Shown here in pieces: positions 1 to 7,541 of a stretch of 17,268 nucleotides of DNA (position 1 is its first letter; every line of letters starts with the position of its first letter). The translations under genes were made by a program, and so were the position numbers. Source of the DNA: Myxococcales bacterium (GTDB lineage: Bacteria > Myxococcota > Polyangia > HGW-17 > SLPX01). The stretch covers positions 1-17,268 of the forward strand of contig SLPX01000193.1 in assembly GCA_007131745.1 (NCBI GenBank), written 5' to 3'. Under the pieces are notes generated by a model that worked only from the letters and a program-made list of their open reading frames with translations, made no database searches and had not been told where the DNA came from.

Positions 1-118
1 GTGCTTCAGAATCCAGCGGGCCGGGCGCATAGTCGACCGGCCCTTCATCATGTCGCCTCCCACCAGAATGCAAACGGCGACGTCCGGCGTTTCCGGAGCC
101 TGCGAAAACATGGCCTCG
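1..118 (-). repeat. Repeat X, left copy (inverted relative to 3166-3283)
   Basis: The reverse complement of this stretch matches 3166-3283 base for base over 118 positions, with four mismatches by hand count (positions 5, 7, 90 and 93) and no gap. It runs into the window edge, so the repeat may continue to the left. It contains a perfect 7-bp GC-rich stem, GGGCCGG at 18-24 with CCGGCCC at 37-43. The reading frame is not preserved between copies in the 90-93 region, so it does not look like a coding remnant. Function unknown; it may be a dispersed intergenic element. Confidence 0.85.
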
Positions 119-130
119 GCAACACCGTGT

Positions 131-198
131 TCGGCGGTTTGTCCGCTGCCGTATAAAAACAACCTCGCCCGATTTCATTCGCTGTAAACAGGGCGAGC
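131..198 (+). repeat. Repeat Y, copy 1
   Basis: The 43-base core at 131-173 matches 3081-3123 and 3498-3540 with three differences. A looser match, from GCTGT to CGAGCC, continues to about 198 and is shared only with copy 2. The core lies in the same orientation as the other two copies, unlike repeat X, which is inverted. No ORF or transposase is associated with it. Confidence 0.8.
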
Positions 199-218
199 CT
201 GTTTATTTAAGGTTTTTT
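164..218 (+). terminator. Possible terminator-like hairpin plus T-rich tail
   Basis: CTCGCCC at 164-170 pairs perfectly with GGGCGAG at 191-197 across a 20-base loop. T-rich sequence follows, with TTTTTT near 213-218. The loop is long and the T tract is not immediately after the stem, so this is only a weak candidate for ending transcription entering from the left. It falls within and just after repeat Y copy 1. Confidence 0.25.
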
Positions 219-421
219 AGAGGAAAAATGTCGACGGGCTGAAAGAGGAGCACTTCGGGATGTGGACAATCGAGCAAGGGGCGGGTAAAACTTGCAGGAG
301 AAGGAAAAGGAAAAAACATACCAGGTGATGGTGATTTTCAAACCTGGTCAATTGTTTGCGTCGAATCCACCGGGACGGTTTTGTAGCAATCCCGGTCGTC
401 CCCATAAGGAAAGAACCGGTC
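199..421 (+). promoter_or_regulatory. Leader of the TIG-repeat gene with two hairpins
   Basis: Two perfect 7-bp inverted repeats lie in tandem upstream of the start codon: ACCAGGT 320-326 with ACCTGGT 342-348 (15-base loop), and ACCGGGA 369-375 with TCCCGGT 390-396 (14-base loop). They end 10 bases before the likely ribosome binding site AGGAAAG (407-413). I found no convincing sigma70 promoter and no known riboswitch class. A role in mRNA stability or translation control is inference only. Confidence 0.35.
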
Positions 422-3049
422 ATGAGAAGAAAAACGAATCTACGAAGTGGAGCAAGTCAGTTCAATTCCCTCGATACACGCAGAATGATCGGTGGCCGTG
501 GCGGCGGGGGCACATTGAAATCTTTGCGGATGCTTTTACCGGCCGCTCTTTTCTTTTTTTGCATGGGGCTGCCCCGAGTGGGCGAAGGGAGGGGTGACAA
601 GGTCTGGACATTGCGCGGTATCAAGCCCGCCGAAGGTCCATGGGGTACAGTTGTGACAATAGAAGGGACAGGGTTTGTAAAGGGGCTGGAGGTTCATTAT
701 GAAGAAAAACCGCTTAAGCCGATTGCAATGGGCCGGAACTTCATCCGGGTGAGGGTCCCGGAAAACTCGGGTAGCGGATGGTTTACAGTAAGTCAGTACG
801 GTCGCAAATTGACAGCGCCCGACCGTTTTGTGGTGATCAATCCGCCCGTGGTCGAGAAACTGGTTCCGGACGAGAGCTTGCCCAACACTTGGATCACGCT
901 CAAGGGAGCGCATCTTGATTCCAAGATGAGATTCTGGATCGGGGGTCAACCCGTCAGACGGCAATTCGTGGAAAGCGGGGAGATCAGGCTTTTTGTTCAT
1001 AAGGGTTTGCAGTCGGGACCGCTTGTTTATGAGTGGAAAGGCCGTAAAAACCGGACAAAGATTGTTTTTTCAATGACCGAATTGCCCCGCATTACGGAAT
1101 TCGGCCCGGAGTCGGGATGGTACGGCGACGAAGTGATCATCAGGGGTGAGAATTTTTGCAGAGATCCGAAAGTGACTCTGGCCTCCAAAGAAGCTGAGGT
1201 AAAAACAAATCCGAAGCGGACGGAACTCAGGGTACTCGTGCCGGAAAACGCGGAATCGGGACGCTTTGAAATCGAGTGTTACACCATGACTTTTACAGTT
1301 CCGGGTGTTTTCAGGGTGGCCCCGACTTTTGCACAGTTGAAAACGGTTGAACCCGGGTCAGGACCTCCTGGAACCTGGCTCAGCATAAAAGGAGAGGGGT
1401 TTACGCCCAAAGACAGGTTTTGGCTCGGAAGGACTCGTTTGAAAACAAAATTCGTGTCCCCCCGGATAGTGAGAGTACAAATCGCCCCCGATGCTGAAAC
1501 AGGAAAATTGTTTTATGAGAGCTTCGGAAAAAGGATTTCATCGAATGATGTAATCATTGTTTACAGGGAGCCGGTGATAGAATCGATTAGTCCGGAAAGC
1601 GGATGGCACGGCGAGGAGTTGGTGATTACAGGAGAAAACTTTTGTCCCGATATGACGGTTGAAATAGGCGGCCGGAGAATTCCCGTTGTAAACAGAAAAG
1701 GCAGCCGGATGGTTACGGTTCAGCTACCCTCGAAAGTAAAGAGCGGAAATATACGGGTGACATGCTTCAAGTGGTCGGTCGATTCCCCCTCTGCTTTCAA
1801 GCTGGAGCCGCCCGGATCATCTATCTTTTCAGTGCGGCCGCTTAAGGGGCCGCCGGGGACCAGGATAGTTGTACGAGGGAAAAGGCTGACTGAAAAAGAT
1901 GGTTTTTATCTCGGGGATGCGCGCCTGGACATGGAATTCAAAGGGCCGTCTGAAGTTGAGCTGGAAGTCCCCCGGGGCGCGGAATCCGGGCCGATCATTC
2001 ACAAGAGTTTCGGCCGTTCCACCCGTACGAAGTTTGTCTTTAATGTTATCATGCCCAGACCCATTGTGGCTTCCTTTACACCAAGGCATGCATGGTTCGG
2101 CGACACGGTGTCGCTCAGGGGCAGAAACATTTGCCCGAACCCCGAGGTTTTCCTGCAAAAAGAAAAGCTCAAAATTCTTGAGGCCGATGACACCGAGGTC
2201 AAAGTCCGCATCCCAAGAGGGGCAAGAACAGGAAATTTTGTCGTGGTTTGTCCCAATCACAAGATAATGGTGAGGCCCGCGCTTGCTCTCAAGCCGCCAT
2301 TCGGCAGGATAGTGTCCATTAATCCGACATCCGGACCATGGGGAACCTGGGTTACAGTGGACGGCGAGAGTTTCAGCAAGGACGATGTCTTTTTTCTTGG
2401 AAGGCAACGGTTGCAAAGCAAATTCATCTCGAGCAACGAGGTCAGTGTTCAGATCCCTGAAAAGGCCGAATCCGGGAGGATGGAGATATTGAGTGCAGGG
2501 AGAAGAAGGGTATCGGACCAGGAGTTCGAGGTTGTCTTTTTGACTCCTGTTGTAAAAAAATTCGCTCCGCGTTCGGGATGGTATGGTGACACCGTGACTT
2601 TGCACGGCAGACATTTCTGCATGAATCCAAGGGTGGTGTTTACAGGTGGAAATGTGACGGCAGAGGTGGAACGACGTATAGGCGACAACACCTTGGAGGT
2701 AACCGTGCCCGAGGGGGCGCAGACCGGCGCTTTGGCCGTGGAATGCCACGGACGCATGTCACGATCTTCGCGATTCTTCGTGCTTTCACCGCCCTTGGCG
2801 CATGTCACAGGAGTAAAACCCGATCGCGGTCCGTGGGAAACCTGGATTTCGGTCAAAGGGCGGAATTTTACCAAAGACACGATTTTTTACCTGGGTGAAA
2901 CCAGGCTTAAAATGTCCTACACAAGCCCGGAAAGCGTCCGTGTGTTCATTCCCCGCGGCGCCAAGTCCGGACTCATCTACGTGGAAAGCTTCGGACAGCG
3001 CCGGGACACAAGTTATACCTACGTGGTCAGAAAACCGCCCAAAGACTGA
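422..3049 (+). CDS. Secreted protein of ten tandem TIG/IPT-type Ig-like domains
   Basis: The product is about 875 residues from ATG 422, which has AGGAAAG eight bases upstream. The frame is open further upstream to a TTG at 356, but ATG 422 has the better site. A basic N-terminus is followed by a hydrophobic stretch (MLLPAALFFFCMG, about residues 37-49), so a Sec signal peptide is likely; FFFC is not a good lipobox. The rest is ten units of roughly 80 residues, each opening with a P..G.W/P-G-T/D..V...G..F pattern and ending in V.IP..A.SG, typical of TIG/IPT domains. After two A-type units, B (SGW-GD...FC) and A (GPWGTW...F-LG..RL) types alternate. The B-unit tryptophans are at residues 233, 395, 558 and 720. 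Each B unit has two cysteines and the A units have none. TIG arrays usually act in surface adhesion or extracellular structure; no catalytic or anchoring domain is visible. The gene lies between repeat copies and has no operon partner. Confidence 0.85.
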   Translation: MRRKTNLRSGASQFNSLDTRRMIGGRGGGGTLKSLRMLLPAALFFFCMGLPRVGEGRGDKVWTLRGIKPAEGPWGTVVTIEGTGFVKGLEVHYEEKPLKPIAMGRNFIRVRVPENSGSGWFTVSQYGRKLTAPDRFVVINPPVVEKLVPDESLPNTWITLKGAHLDSKMRFWIGGQPVRRQFVESGEIRLFVHKGLQSGPLVYEWKGRKNRTKIVFSMTELPRITEFGPESGWYGDEVIIRGENFCRDPKVTLASKEAEVKTNPKRTELRVLVPENAESGRFEIECYTMTFTVPGVFRVAPTFAQLKTVEPGSGPPGTWLSIKGEGFTPKDRFWLGRTRLKTKFVSPRIVRVQIAPDAETGKLFYESFGKRISSNDVIIVYREPVIESISPESGWHGEELVITGENFCPDMTVEIGGRRIPVVNRKGSRMVTVQLPSKVKSGNIRVTCFKWSVDSPSAFKLEPPGSSIFSVRPLKGPPGTRIVVRGKRLTEKDGFYLGDARLDMEFKGPSEVELEVPRGAESGPIIHKSFGRSTRTKFVFNVIMPRPIVASFTPRHAWFGDTVSLRGRNICPNPEVFLQKEKLKILEADDTEVKVRIPRGARTGNFVVVCPNHKIMVRPALALKPPFGRIVSINPTSGPWGTWVTVDGESFSKDDVFFLGRQRLQSKFISSNEVSVQIPEKAESGRMEILSAGRRRVSDQEFEVVFLTPVVKKFAPRSGWYGDTVTLHGRHFCMNPRVVFTGGNVTAEVERRIGDNTLEVTVPEGAQTGALAVECHGRMSRSSRFFVLSPPLAHVTGVKPDRGPWETWISVKGRNFTKDTIFYLGETRLKMSYTSPESVRVFIPRGAKSGLIYVESFGQRRDTSYTYVVRKPPKD

Positions 3050-3149
3050 AACTCCCGCCATTGAGGTTGGAACAAGGCGCTCGGCGATTTGTCCGCTGCC
3101 GTAAACAAACAACCTCGCCCGATCACTAGCTGTCAATAGAACGAGCCGG
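3047..3149 (+). repeat. Repeat Y, copy 2
   Basis: Bases 3047-3125 align without gaps to 3464-3542 over 79 positions with five mismatches by hand count. The rest, to about 3149, resembles the end of copy 1. The repeat starts exactly at the TGA stop codon of the TIG-repeat gene, so the end of that gene coincides with a repeat boundary. Confidence 0.85.
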
Positions 3150-3165
3150 ACAATGCCTGATCTGG

Positions 3166-3283
3166 CGAGGCCATGTTTTCGCAGGCTCCGAAACCGCCGG
3201 ACGTCGCCGTTTGCATTCTGGTGGGAGGCGACATGATGAAGGGCCGGTCGACTATGCGCCCGGCCCGCTGGATTCTAACGCAC
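3166..3283 (+). repeat. Repeat X, right copy
   Basis: This is the inverted partner of bases 1-118, with four mismatches in 118 positions. It carries the same GC stem, GGGCCGG 3241-3247 with CCGGCCC 3260-3266 around a 12-base loop. It lies 16 bases after repeat Y copy 2. Together the two X copies bracket the TIG-repeat gene. No target-site duplication is evident. Confidence 0.85.
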
Positions 3284-3463
3284 GGCTTTTTCCGGAGACC
3301 TGCTTCAACTTTCGGCCTCGGCACAACACCTACGATCATTTGTTGTACATAGGGCGAGGTGCAAAAAAGGCAGATGGACAATAAGCCGACATCTGAGTTG
3401 CGCTTCCGGGTGCAGGGGTGGCAGGAACGGGTGAAGGATGAAGCAACTCGGACGAGCCGCAGA
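3284..3463. other. Intergenic spacer between repeats X and Y
   Basis: About 180 bases without a recognisable gene, promoter or RNA. The open frame on the minus strand over 3133-3543 runs through repeats on both sides and has no family resemblance, so it is not called. If repeat X is longer than the window shows on its left copy, part of this spacer may belong to it. Confidence 0.4.
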
Positions 3464-3542
3464 TGAAACTCCCGCAAGGGAGGTTCTAACAAGGCGCTCG
3501 GCGATTTGTCCGCTGCCGTAAACAAACAACCTCGCCCGATCA
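3464..3542 (+). repeat. Repeat Y, copy 3
   Basis: Seventy-nine bases nearly identical to 3047-3125 (five mismatches). This copy holds a compact hairpin, CTCCC-GCAA-GGGAG, with a GNRA-type loop near its left end; copy 2 has lost the pairing. It ends 13 bases before the stop codon of the minus-strand binding-protein gene, so it could lie in that gene's 3' untranslated region and help end the transcript. The hairpin is short for a Rho-independent terminator. Confidence 0.8.
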
Positions 3543-3555
3543 TTCTGCCTAATAT

Positions 3556-5436
3556 TTAAGAGGAAGCGGTGGGTTCTTTGGCCGCTATCAGCCTCACAAT
3601 CCAGATCAAAAAGATCACAACGAAAATGTTTAAGATCTTGGATGCTACAGAAGAATCCATTGTTACAGCGCCTTCATCCTCATGCACCAAGATCCAGGCC
3701 GAAGGCAAAACCGAATCAGGAGGTTCCGGATTGTTCGTTGCTTCCAATATCTTTTGCATCTTTTCTCGAGGCAGCGGCAGGCCGTGTAACGGGAGCGCCG
3801 CGGCCTGAGCGCCGCCCGCTCTTGAAAAACCCAGGTTTCGGCTCGGAGCGGCCAAAACCACTTGGGATGAATAAGTATCCACCGGAAAATGTTGCGAATC
3901 GTAACTGAAAGCCGGAATTCTGATGTGCCTGAGGTAGGTGAGAACAGCGCGGTTTTGAGGGGTTATCCAACCATCCAAAGAAACGATCTTGAAGTCATAT
4001 TTTTTCATCGCCCGGATAATCTCCGGATCGCCGACCTGAGCGGAGAACAAGACACCATCCAGCTCTTTTTGATCGAGAAGTCGAAAAAGCTTGTTCTTTA
4101 AGTCGAAAACCGCGGGCTTTTTGCCCAACGATTGAAGGATGGCCTCAGCGATTACCGCGCCCCCGCTTCCTTTTTGCGTTGTTCCTATGCGGCCGGTGGA
4201 AGGATCGCGGGAATCTTTTTGCCTGCGGAGAAGATGGACAGCGCGTGTCTCAAGAACTGCAACCGCCTCGATTCTATCATCCCTTGAAGATACAGGTCGT
4301 CCTTTCCTGTCCATGAAAAACCGTTCAGCTCCCAGCACCGCGAGGCGCGCTTTGCCATCGGCCAGATCTTTCGCAGGTTTAAGAGAACGGCTTATTTGCA
4401 AGGTTCGTTCAGGAAAAGCCTGCCGGACTGCATGAATGGCTGATTTAGACGGACCGGAAAGATCGTCTTTGGTATGCACAACAATGTTAAGTTTAGGGCT
4501 TTTGTGAGAAATTCTTTTTCTTCGAGCGGGGAGGTTTTTGTTTTTAAGGAAGCTTTCTGCTGCAAGTTGTGGACTAACACCTCTGACCTGAACCTCGTAA
4601 TTGAGAGCCGTCATTTGTTCAGTGGTAATCAAGGATTCAAGCTTATCAAGCACCGCTTTGATGGAAGGTGTTCTTTCCAATGTATCCATGCGAATCATGA
4701 AAGCGGCTTCATATCTTGGAAAAAAACCTTTTGAATCATCCAGAACTTTCAGCCTGGGGTCGCGAACGGAACCATCCGTGGCATAACCCACAACAACATC
4801 CACCTTGCCCGACAGAAGGGCCTGGTATCTTTTTTCCGGGTCGTCAACCAAGACAGGGTTGGATGTCATCTTGTGCTTGATTCCATATGTTCTCAAAAGG
4901 GAGTGCAGCCCGTCGACAGGTCGCCGCAGGTATTCGGACGGGCAGCCGATTCGCAGGGAGGATTCTGTTTTTGCCAGGTCTGCTATGGATTGGAGGTTTT
5001 CCGCGGCCGCGCGATCCGTGCGGACCAACACCCTGTAACCATTATCAAAGCCCAGGGGCCCAAGCCATTTCAACCCGATTTCCCGGAAAATCGTTCTCAC
5101 TCTTGTGAGTGAATCGGAGTCGTGCTCGATGGATTGGCCCATGAACACGAGGCCGGTTCCCGTGTATTCAAGCATCAGGTCGATTTCTCCATTCCTTATA
5201 GCTCTGTGGCACTCATAAGTGTCATTGCAGTTTATCAATTCTTCAACCGCGTATCCATGGCCTTTCAAAAGTTGCGCTGCAATGGATCCTACGATCTTTT
5301 GTTCATCAAAGTTTTTTACACCGATGCGGATTGCCGGATCCTGTGGATCGCGACATCCCGTGGTGGCAAGAAAGCCGACCAAACCGACCAAGCAAAAACA
5401 TGTAAGAGTTAGGGCTGTTTTATTCGATCTAATCAT
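3556..5436 (-). CDS. Membrane-anchored dual solute-binding protein: OpuAC-type domain fused to TAXI-like domain
   Basis: 626 residues. The N-terminus has a hydrophobic segment and a lipobox-like ATTGC (Cys28); the -3 residue is Thr rather than Leu, so lipidation is likely but not certain. Residues about 36-300 resemble the OpuAC/ProX family of glycine betaine and choline binding proteins: IRIGVKNFDEQKIVGSIAAQ near the start, then GEIDLMLEYTGTG at 83-95 and a second half ending near 300. Residues about 316-590 look like a second periplasmic binding domain of TAXI type (TRAP-associated receptors): RIGTTQKGSGG (416-426), a KELDGVLFSA stretch, and IPAFSYDSQ...VDTYSSQVV near 507-527, comparable to the IPAGTYPGQ region of TAXI proteins. 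A transmembrane helix at about 598-618 is followed by R and K, placing the C-terminus in the cytoplasm. The start overlaps the end of the BCCT gene by eight bases. No ABC ATPase or permease gene is adjacent. The first domain is fairly sure, the second moderately so. Confidence 0.75.
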   Translation of the reverse strand: MIRSNKTALTLTCFCLVGLVGFLATTGCRDPQDPAIRIGVKNFDEQKIVGSIAAQLLKGHGYAVEELINCNDTYECHRAIRNGEIDLMLEYTGTGLVFMGQSIEHDSDSLTRVRTIFREIGLKWLGPLGFDNGYRVLVRTDRAAAENLQSIADLAKTESSLRIGCPSEYLRRPVDGLHSLLRTYGIKHKMTSNPVLVDDPEKRYQALLSGKVDVVVGYATDGSVRDPRLKVLDDSKGFFPRYEAAFMIRMDTLERTPSIKAVLDKLESLITTEQMTALNYEVQVRGVSPQLAAESFLKNKNLPARRKRISHKSPKLNIVVHTKDDLSGPSKSAIHAVRQAFPERTLQISRSLKPAKDLADGKARLAVLGAERFFMDRKGRPVSSRDDRIEAVAVLETRAVHLLRRQKDSRDPSTGRIGTTQKGSGGAVIAEAILQSLGKKPAVFDLKNKLFRLLDQKELDGVLFSAQVGDPEIIRAMKKYDFKIVSLDGWITPQNRAVLTYLRHIRIPAFSYDSQHFPVDTYSSQVVLAAPSRNLGFSRAGGAQAAALPLHGLPLPREKMQKILEATNNPEPPDSVLPSAWILVHEDEGAVTMDSSVASKILNIFVVIFLIWIVRLIAAKEPTASS

Positions 5437-7300
5437 TTTTTGTCTTGCCCCGTGTTTTATCTCGTTTCAACTCGCCACCGCGGATGATTTCTTCGATTTC
5501 ATCGGGATCTGCTAGATCATTGTCGTCATCGTTGCCGTCATCATCGTAGTCCTCGTCGCCGTCCTCGTTGTGGTCCTCGGTGTCGTCCTCGTCTTCGTGG
5601 CCTCTTTTTAGGGTCAAGCCGGGTTTTTTCATTCCTGTTGAGTCGCGATCCGTGGTGGTTTCACCAGTCTTTTTGCCTGAAATCTTTTTGTTCTTCTTGT
5701 TTTCCTTTTGGTTGGATCGCGTTGCCCCGGCGACCTTTTTGCGCTGCTTTCGAAGATCTTCTTTTAATGCCCTCAGAAGAGCGGCGAGTTGCAGCAACAT
5801 GACGAAGACAAAGGGAACAGCTCCGGTGATGACAACCGCCTGCAATGCTTCCACGGATCCTGTAAACATGAGAGCCGCGCCCAGTCCGCCGAGCACGATG
5901 CCCCAGGTGATTTTCTTTTTGAGCGGCGGGTCCGGGTTTCCCTGGGAAGTCAACATCGACAGAACAAAGGTGGCGCTGTCCGCGCTTGTCACCAGGAAGA
6001 CGAATATCAACGAAATGGCTGTGATGCTCAAAAGGCCGGAGAGCGGAAATCCTTCGAACAGGGTAAAAAGAGCCGCGGTCATATCTTCTTTCACAAGGGT
6101 TGAGAGCGCTCCTACTCCGCTCATTTCTTCATGAATGGCAGAGCCTCCGAAAATGGAAAACCACAGAATCGAAAAAAGCGTGGGTACCAGTAAAACACCG
6201 AGAACGAATTCGCGGATTGTTCGGCCTCGACTAATGCGTGCGATGAACACCCCAACGAAAGGCGCCCATGCCATCCAGAATATGAAAAAGGTGAGTGTCC
6301 ATCGGTGAGTCCATTCTCGAAGATTCTGGTATGGGTACATTCTGAACGACATCCCGACAAGGGAAGTGGAATAATCGCCCACTGATGTCAAAAATCCTCC
6401 CAGCAGAGATGTGGTGGGTCCGGCCAGCAATACGAACAGCATCAAGGTTACGGCCAGCCACATGTTGATATTGCTCAATATTCGGATTCCTTTTGACAGG
6501 CCGGTTGTGGCCGATGTCATGTAGGCAACCACGAGGCAAGCCAGAATCACAACCGGGAGCCAAAGTGTATCTCCTGGAATTCCCGAAACAATTTGAACCC
6601 CCGAGGTGATTTGCATCAGCCCCATCCCGATGGAACCCGCGATTCCCAGGGAAACGGCGGCTACGCCTACAATGTCGGCTGTCATCGCGACGGGTGACAC
6701 CCATGAGCCTTGAAAAACCCTTCTTATCGGTTCCCCCGGCAGGTATTTTGCTCCTTTTCTGAATCCGAAGTAGGCCAGAACCAAGCCGGTGATTGCATAA
6801 ATGGCCCAGGCATGAACACCCCAATGAAAACAAGTGATTACCATTGCCTGGCGCGCGGCCGCCGGTGAACCGCTTTGTACTCCTGTCGGCTCGATAAAGT
6901 GCATTACCGGTTCGGAAACCCCCCAGAAAAGAAGGCCCACGCCCATGCCTGCTGCAAACAACATCGCCAACCAGGAGGAAATAGAGAACTCCGGTTTGTC
7001 ATTATCCTTTCCGAGCTTTATTTTTCCGTATGGTCCTAAGGCGAGCCAAATGCAAGCCAGTACGAATGTGGTTGCCGAAAGAAGGAAAAACCAATCCAAC
7101 GAATGCAGCACGGAAGAGATCAACCTATTGGCGGCCTGCCCAAGTTCACCCGGAGACAAAACACCCCAGATCGCTATGGCGATGGACATAACGAGTGAAA
7201 GGATAAAGAGACCGTTTTTTTTCAGGAAAGAGCCTTCCGGGTTCTGGGAATTGTTTTCTCTGGATTGATCCGGTGAAATATTTTTTGTTTCCGCGCTCAT
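5429..7300 (-). CDS. BCCT-family (betaine/choline/carnitine-type) transporter with a long charged C-terminal tail
   Basis: 623 residues and about 12 membrane helices between residues 30 and 510. Family marks include GMGVGLLFWGVSEPVMH (118-134), similar to the GMGIG Na+/betaine motif, HWGVHAWAIYA (159-169), and the signature segment ending in PFVGVFIARISRGRTIREF (347-365). Before it the sequence reads FFIFWMAW: two of the tryptophans expected in the substrate-site helix are kept and others are Phe. The GMGVG motif suggests Na+ coupling; the substrate is inferred as a quaternary ammonium osmolyte. The tail after residue 510 first carries many Lys/Arg, then 24 Asp/Glu in the 40 residues 567-606, then a basic end. 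An in-frame stop lies just upstream of ATG 7300, but no clear Shine-Dalgarno sequence is present. It is translationally coupled to the downstream binding-protein gene. Confidence 0.92.
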   Translation of the reverse strand: MSAETKNISPDQSRENNSQNPEGSFLKKNGLFILSLVMSIAIAIWGVLSPGELGQAANRLISSVLHSLDWFFLLSATTFVLACIWLALGPYGKIKLGKDNDKPEFSISSWLAMLFAAGMGVGLLFWGVSEPVMHFIEPTGVQSGSPAAARQAMVITCFHWGVHAWAIYAITGLVLAYFGFRKGAKYLPGEPIRRVFQGSWVSPVAMTADIVGVAAVSLGIAGSIGMGLMQITSGVQIVSGIPGDTLWLPVVILACLVVAYMTSATTGLSKGIRILSNINMWLAVTLMLFVLLAGPTTSLLGGFLTSVGDYSTSLVGMSFRMYPYQNLREWTHRWTLTFFIFWMAWAPFVGVFIARISRGRTIREFVLGVLLVPTLFSILWFSIFGGSAIHEEMSGVGALSTLVKEDMTAALFTLFEGFPLSGLLSITAISLIFVFLVTSADSATFVLSMLTSQGNPDPPLKKKITWGIVLGGLGAALMFTGSVEALQAVVITGAVPFVFVMLLQLAALLRALKEDLRKQRKKVAGATRSNQKENKKNKKISGKKTGETTTDRDSTGMKKPGLTLKRGHEDEDDTEDHNEDGDEDYDDDGNDDDNDLADPDEIEEIIRGGELKRDKTRGKTKND

Positions 7301-7422
7301 AAAGGAAAACTTCTACTGTCTGTTCATGCAAGCACAAGCCCGATGGGTGTTACCTGTGACAAGTCCTTGCTGGTTTTCAGGCGACCTTGGCTGGAATGGC
7401 TGTAAATTTTCTGCCGAAATTG

Positions 7423-7451
7423 AGTATAGCTTTCCCTTTGCTTGAATGCAA
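7423..7451 (-). promoter_or_regulatory. Candidate sigma70 promoter for the BCCT-receptor operon
   Basis: On the minus strand TTGCAT (7446-7451) and TATACT (7423-7428) are separated by exactly 17 bases. The -10 matches five of six consensus positions, but the -35 matches only its TTG. It would give a leader of roughly 115 bases before ATG 7300. The BCCT gene could also be read through from the upstream coiled-coil gene. Confidence 0.35.
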
Positions 7452-7541
7452 GGGAGGGGTCATTGGTGCTCTTAACTGTCTGATTTTATGTTGGTATTGC
7501 CGCAGAGGAAGTAGGCTGACAGAAGCAGGGCAGGGAAAACC

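Noticed and set aside
1829..2749. Open frame of 306 codons on the minus strand
   Set aside because: It lies antisense within the TIG gene, whose repeat pattern continues across it; no domain is seen.
1..3283. Composite transposon carrying the TIG gene
   Set aside because: Inverted repeats are present, but there is no transposase or integrase gene and no target-site duplication is visible.
3133..3543. Open frame of 136 codons on the minus strand between the TIG and receptor genes
   Set aside because: It consists largely of repeats X and Y and their spacer, shows no family motif, and the frame is disturbed in the other X copy near position 90.
3556..7300. Osmoprotectant ABC transporter operon (Opu/Pro type)
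   Set aside because: Only the substrate-binding type domain is present; the membrane protein is a BCCT carrier and no ATPase gene is in the window.
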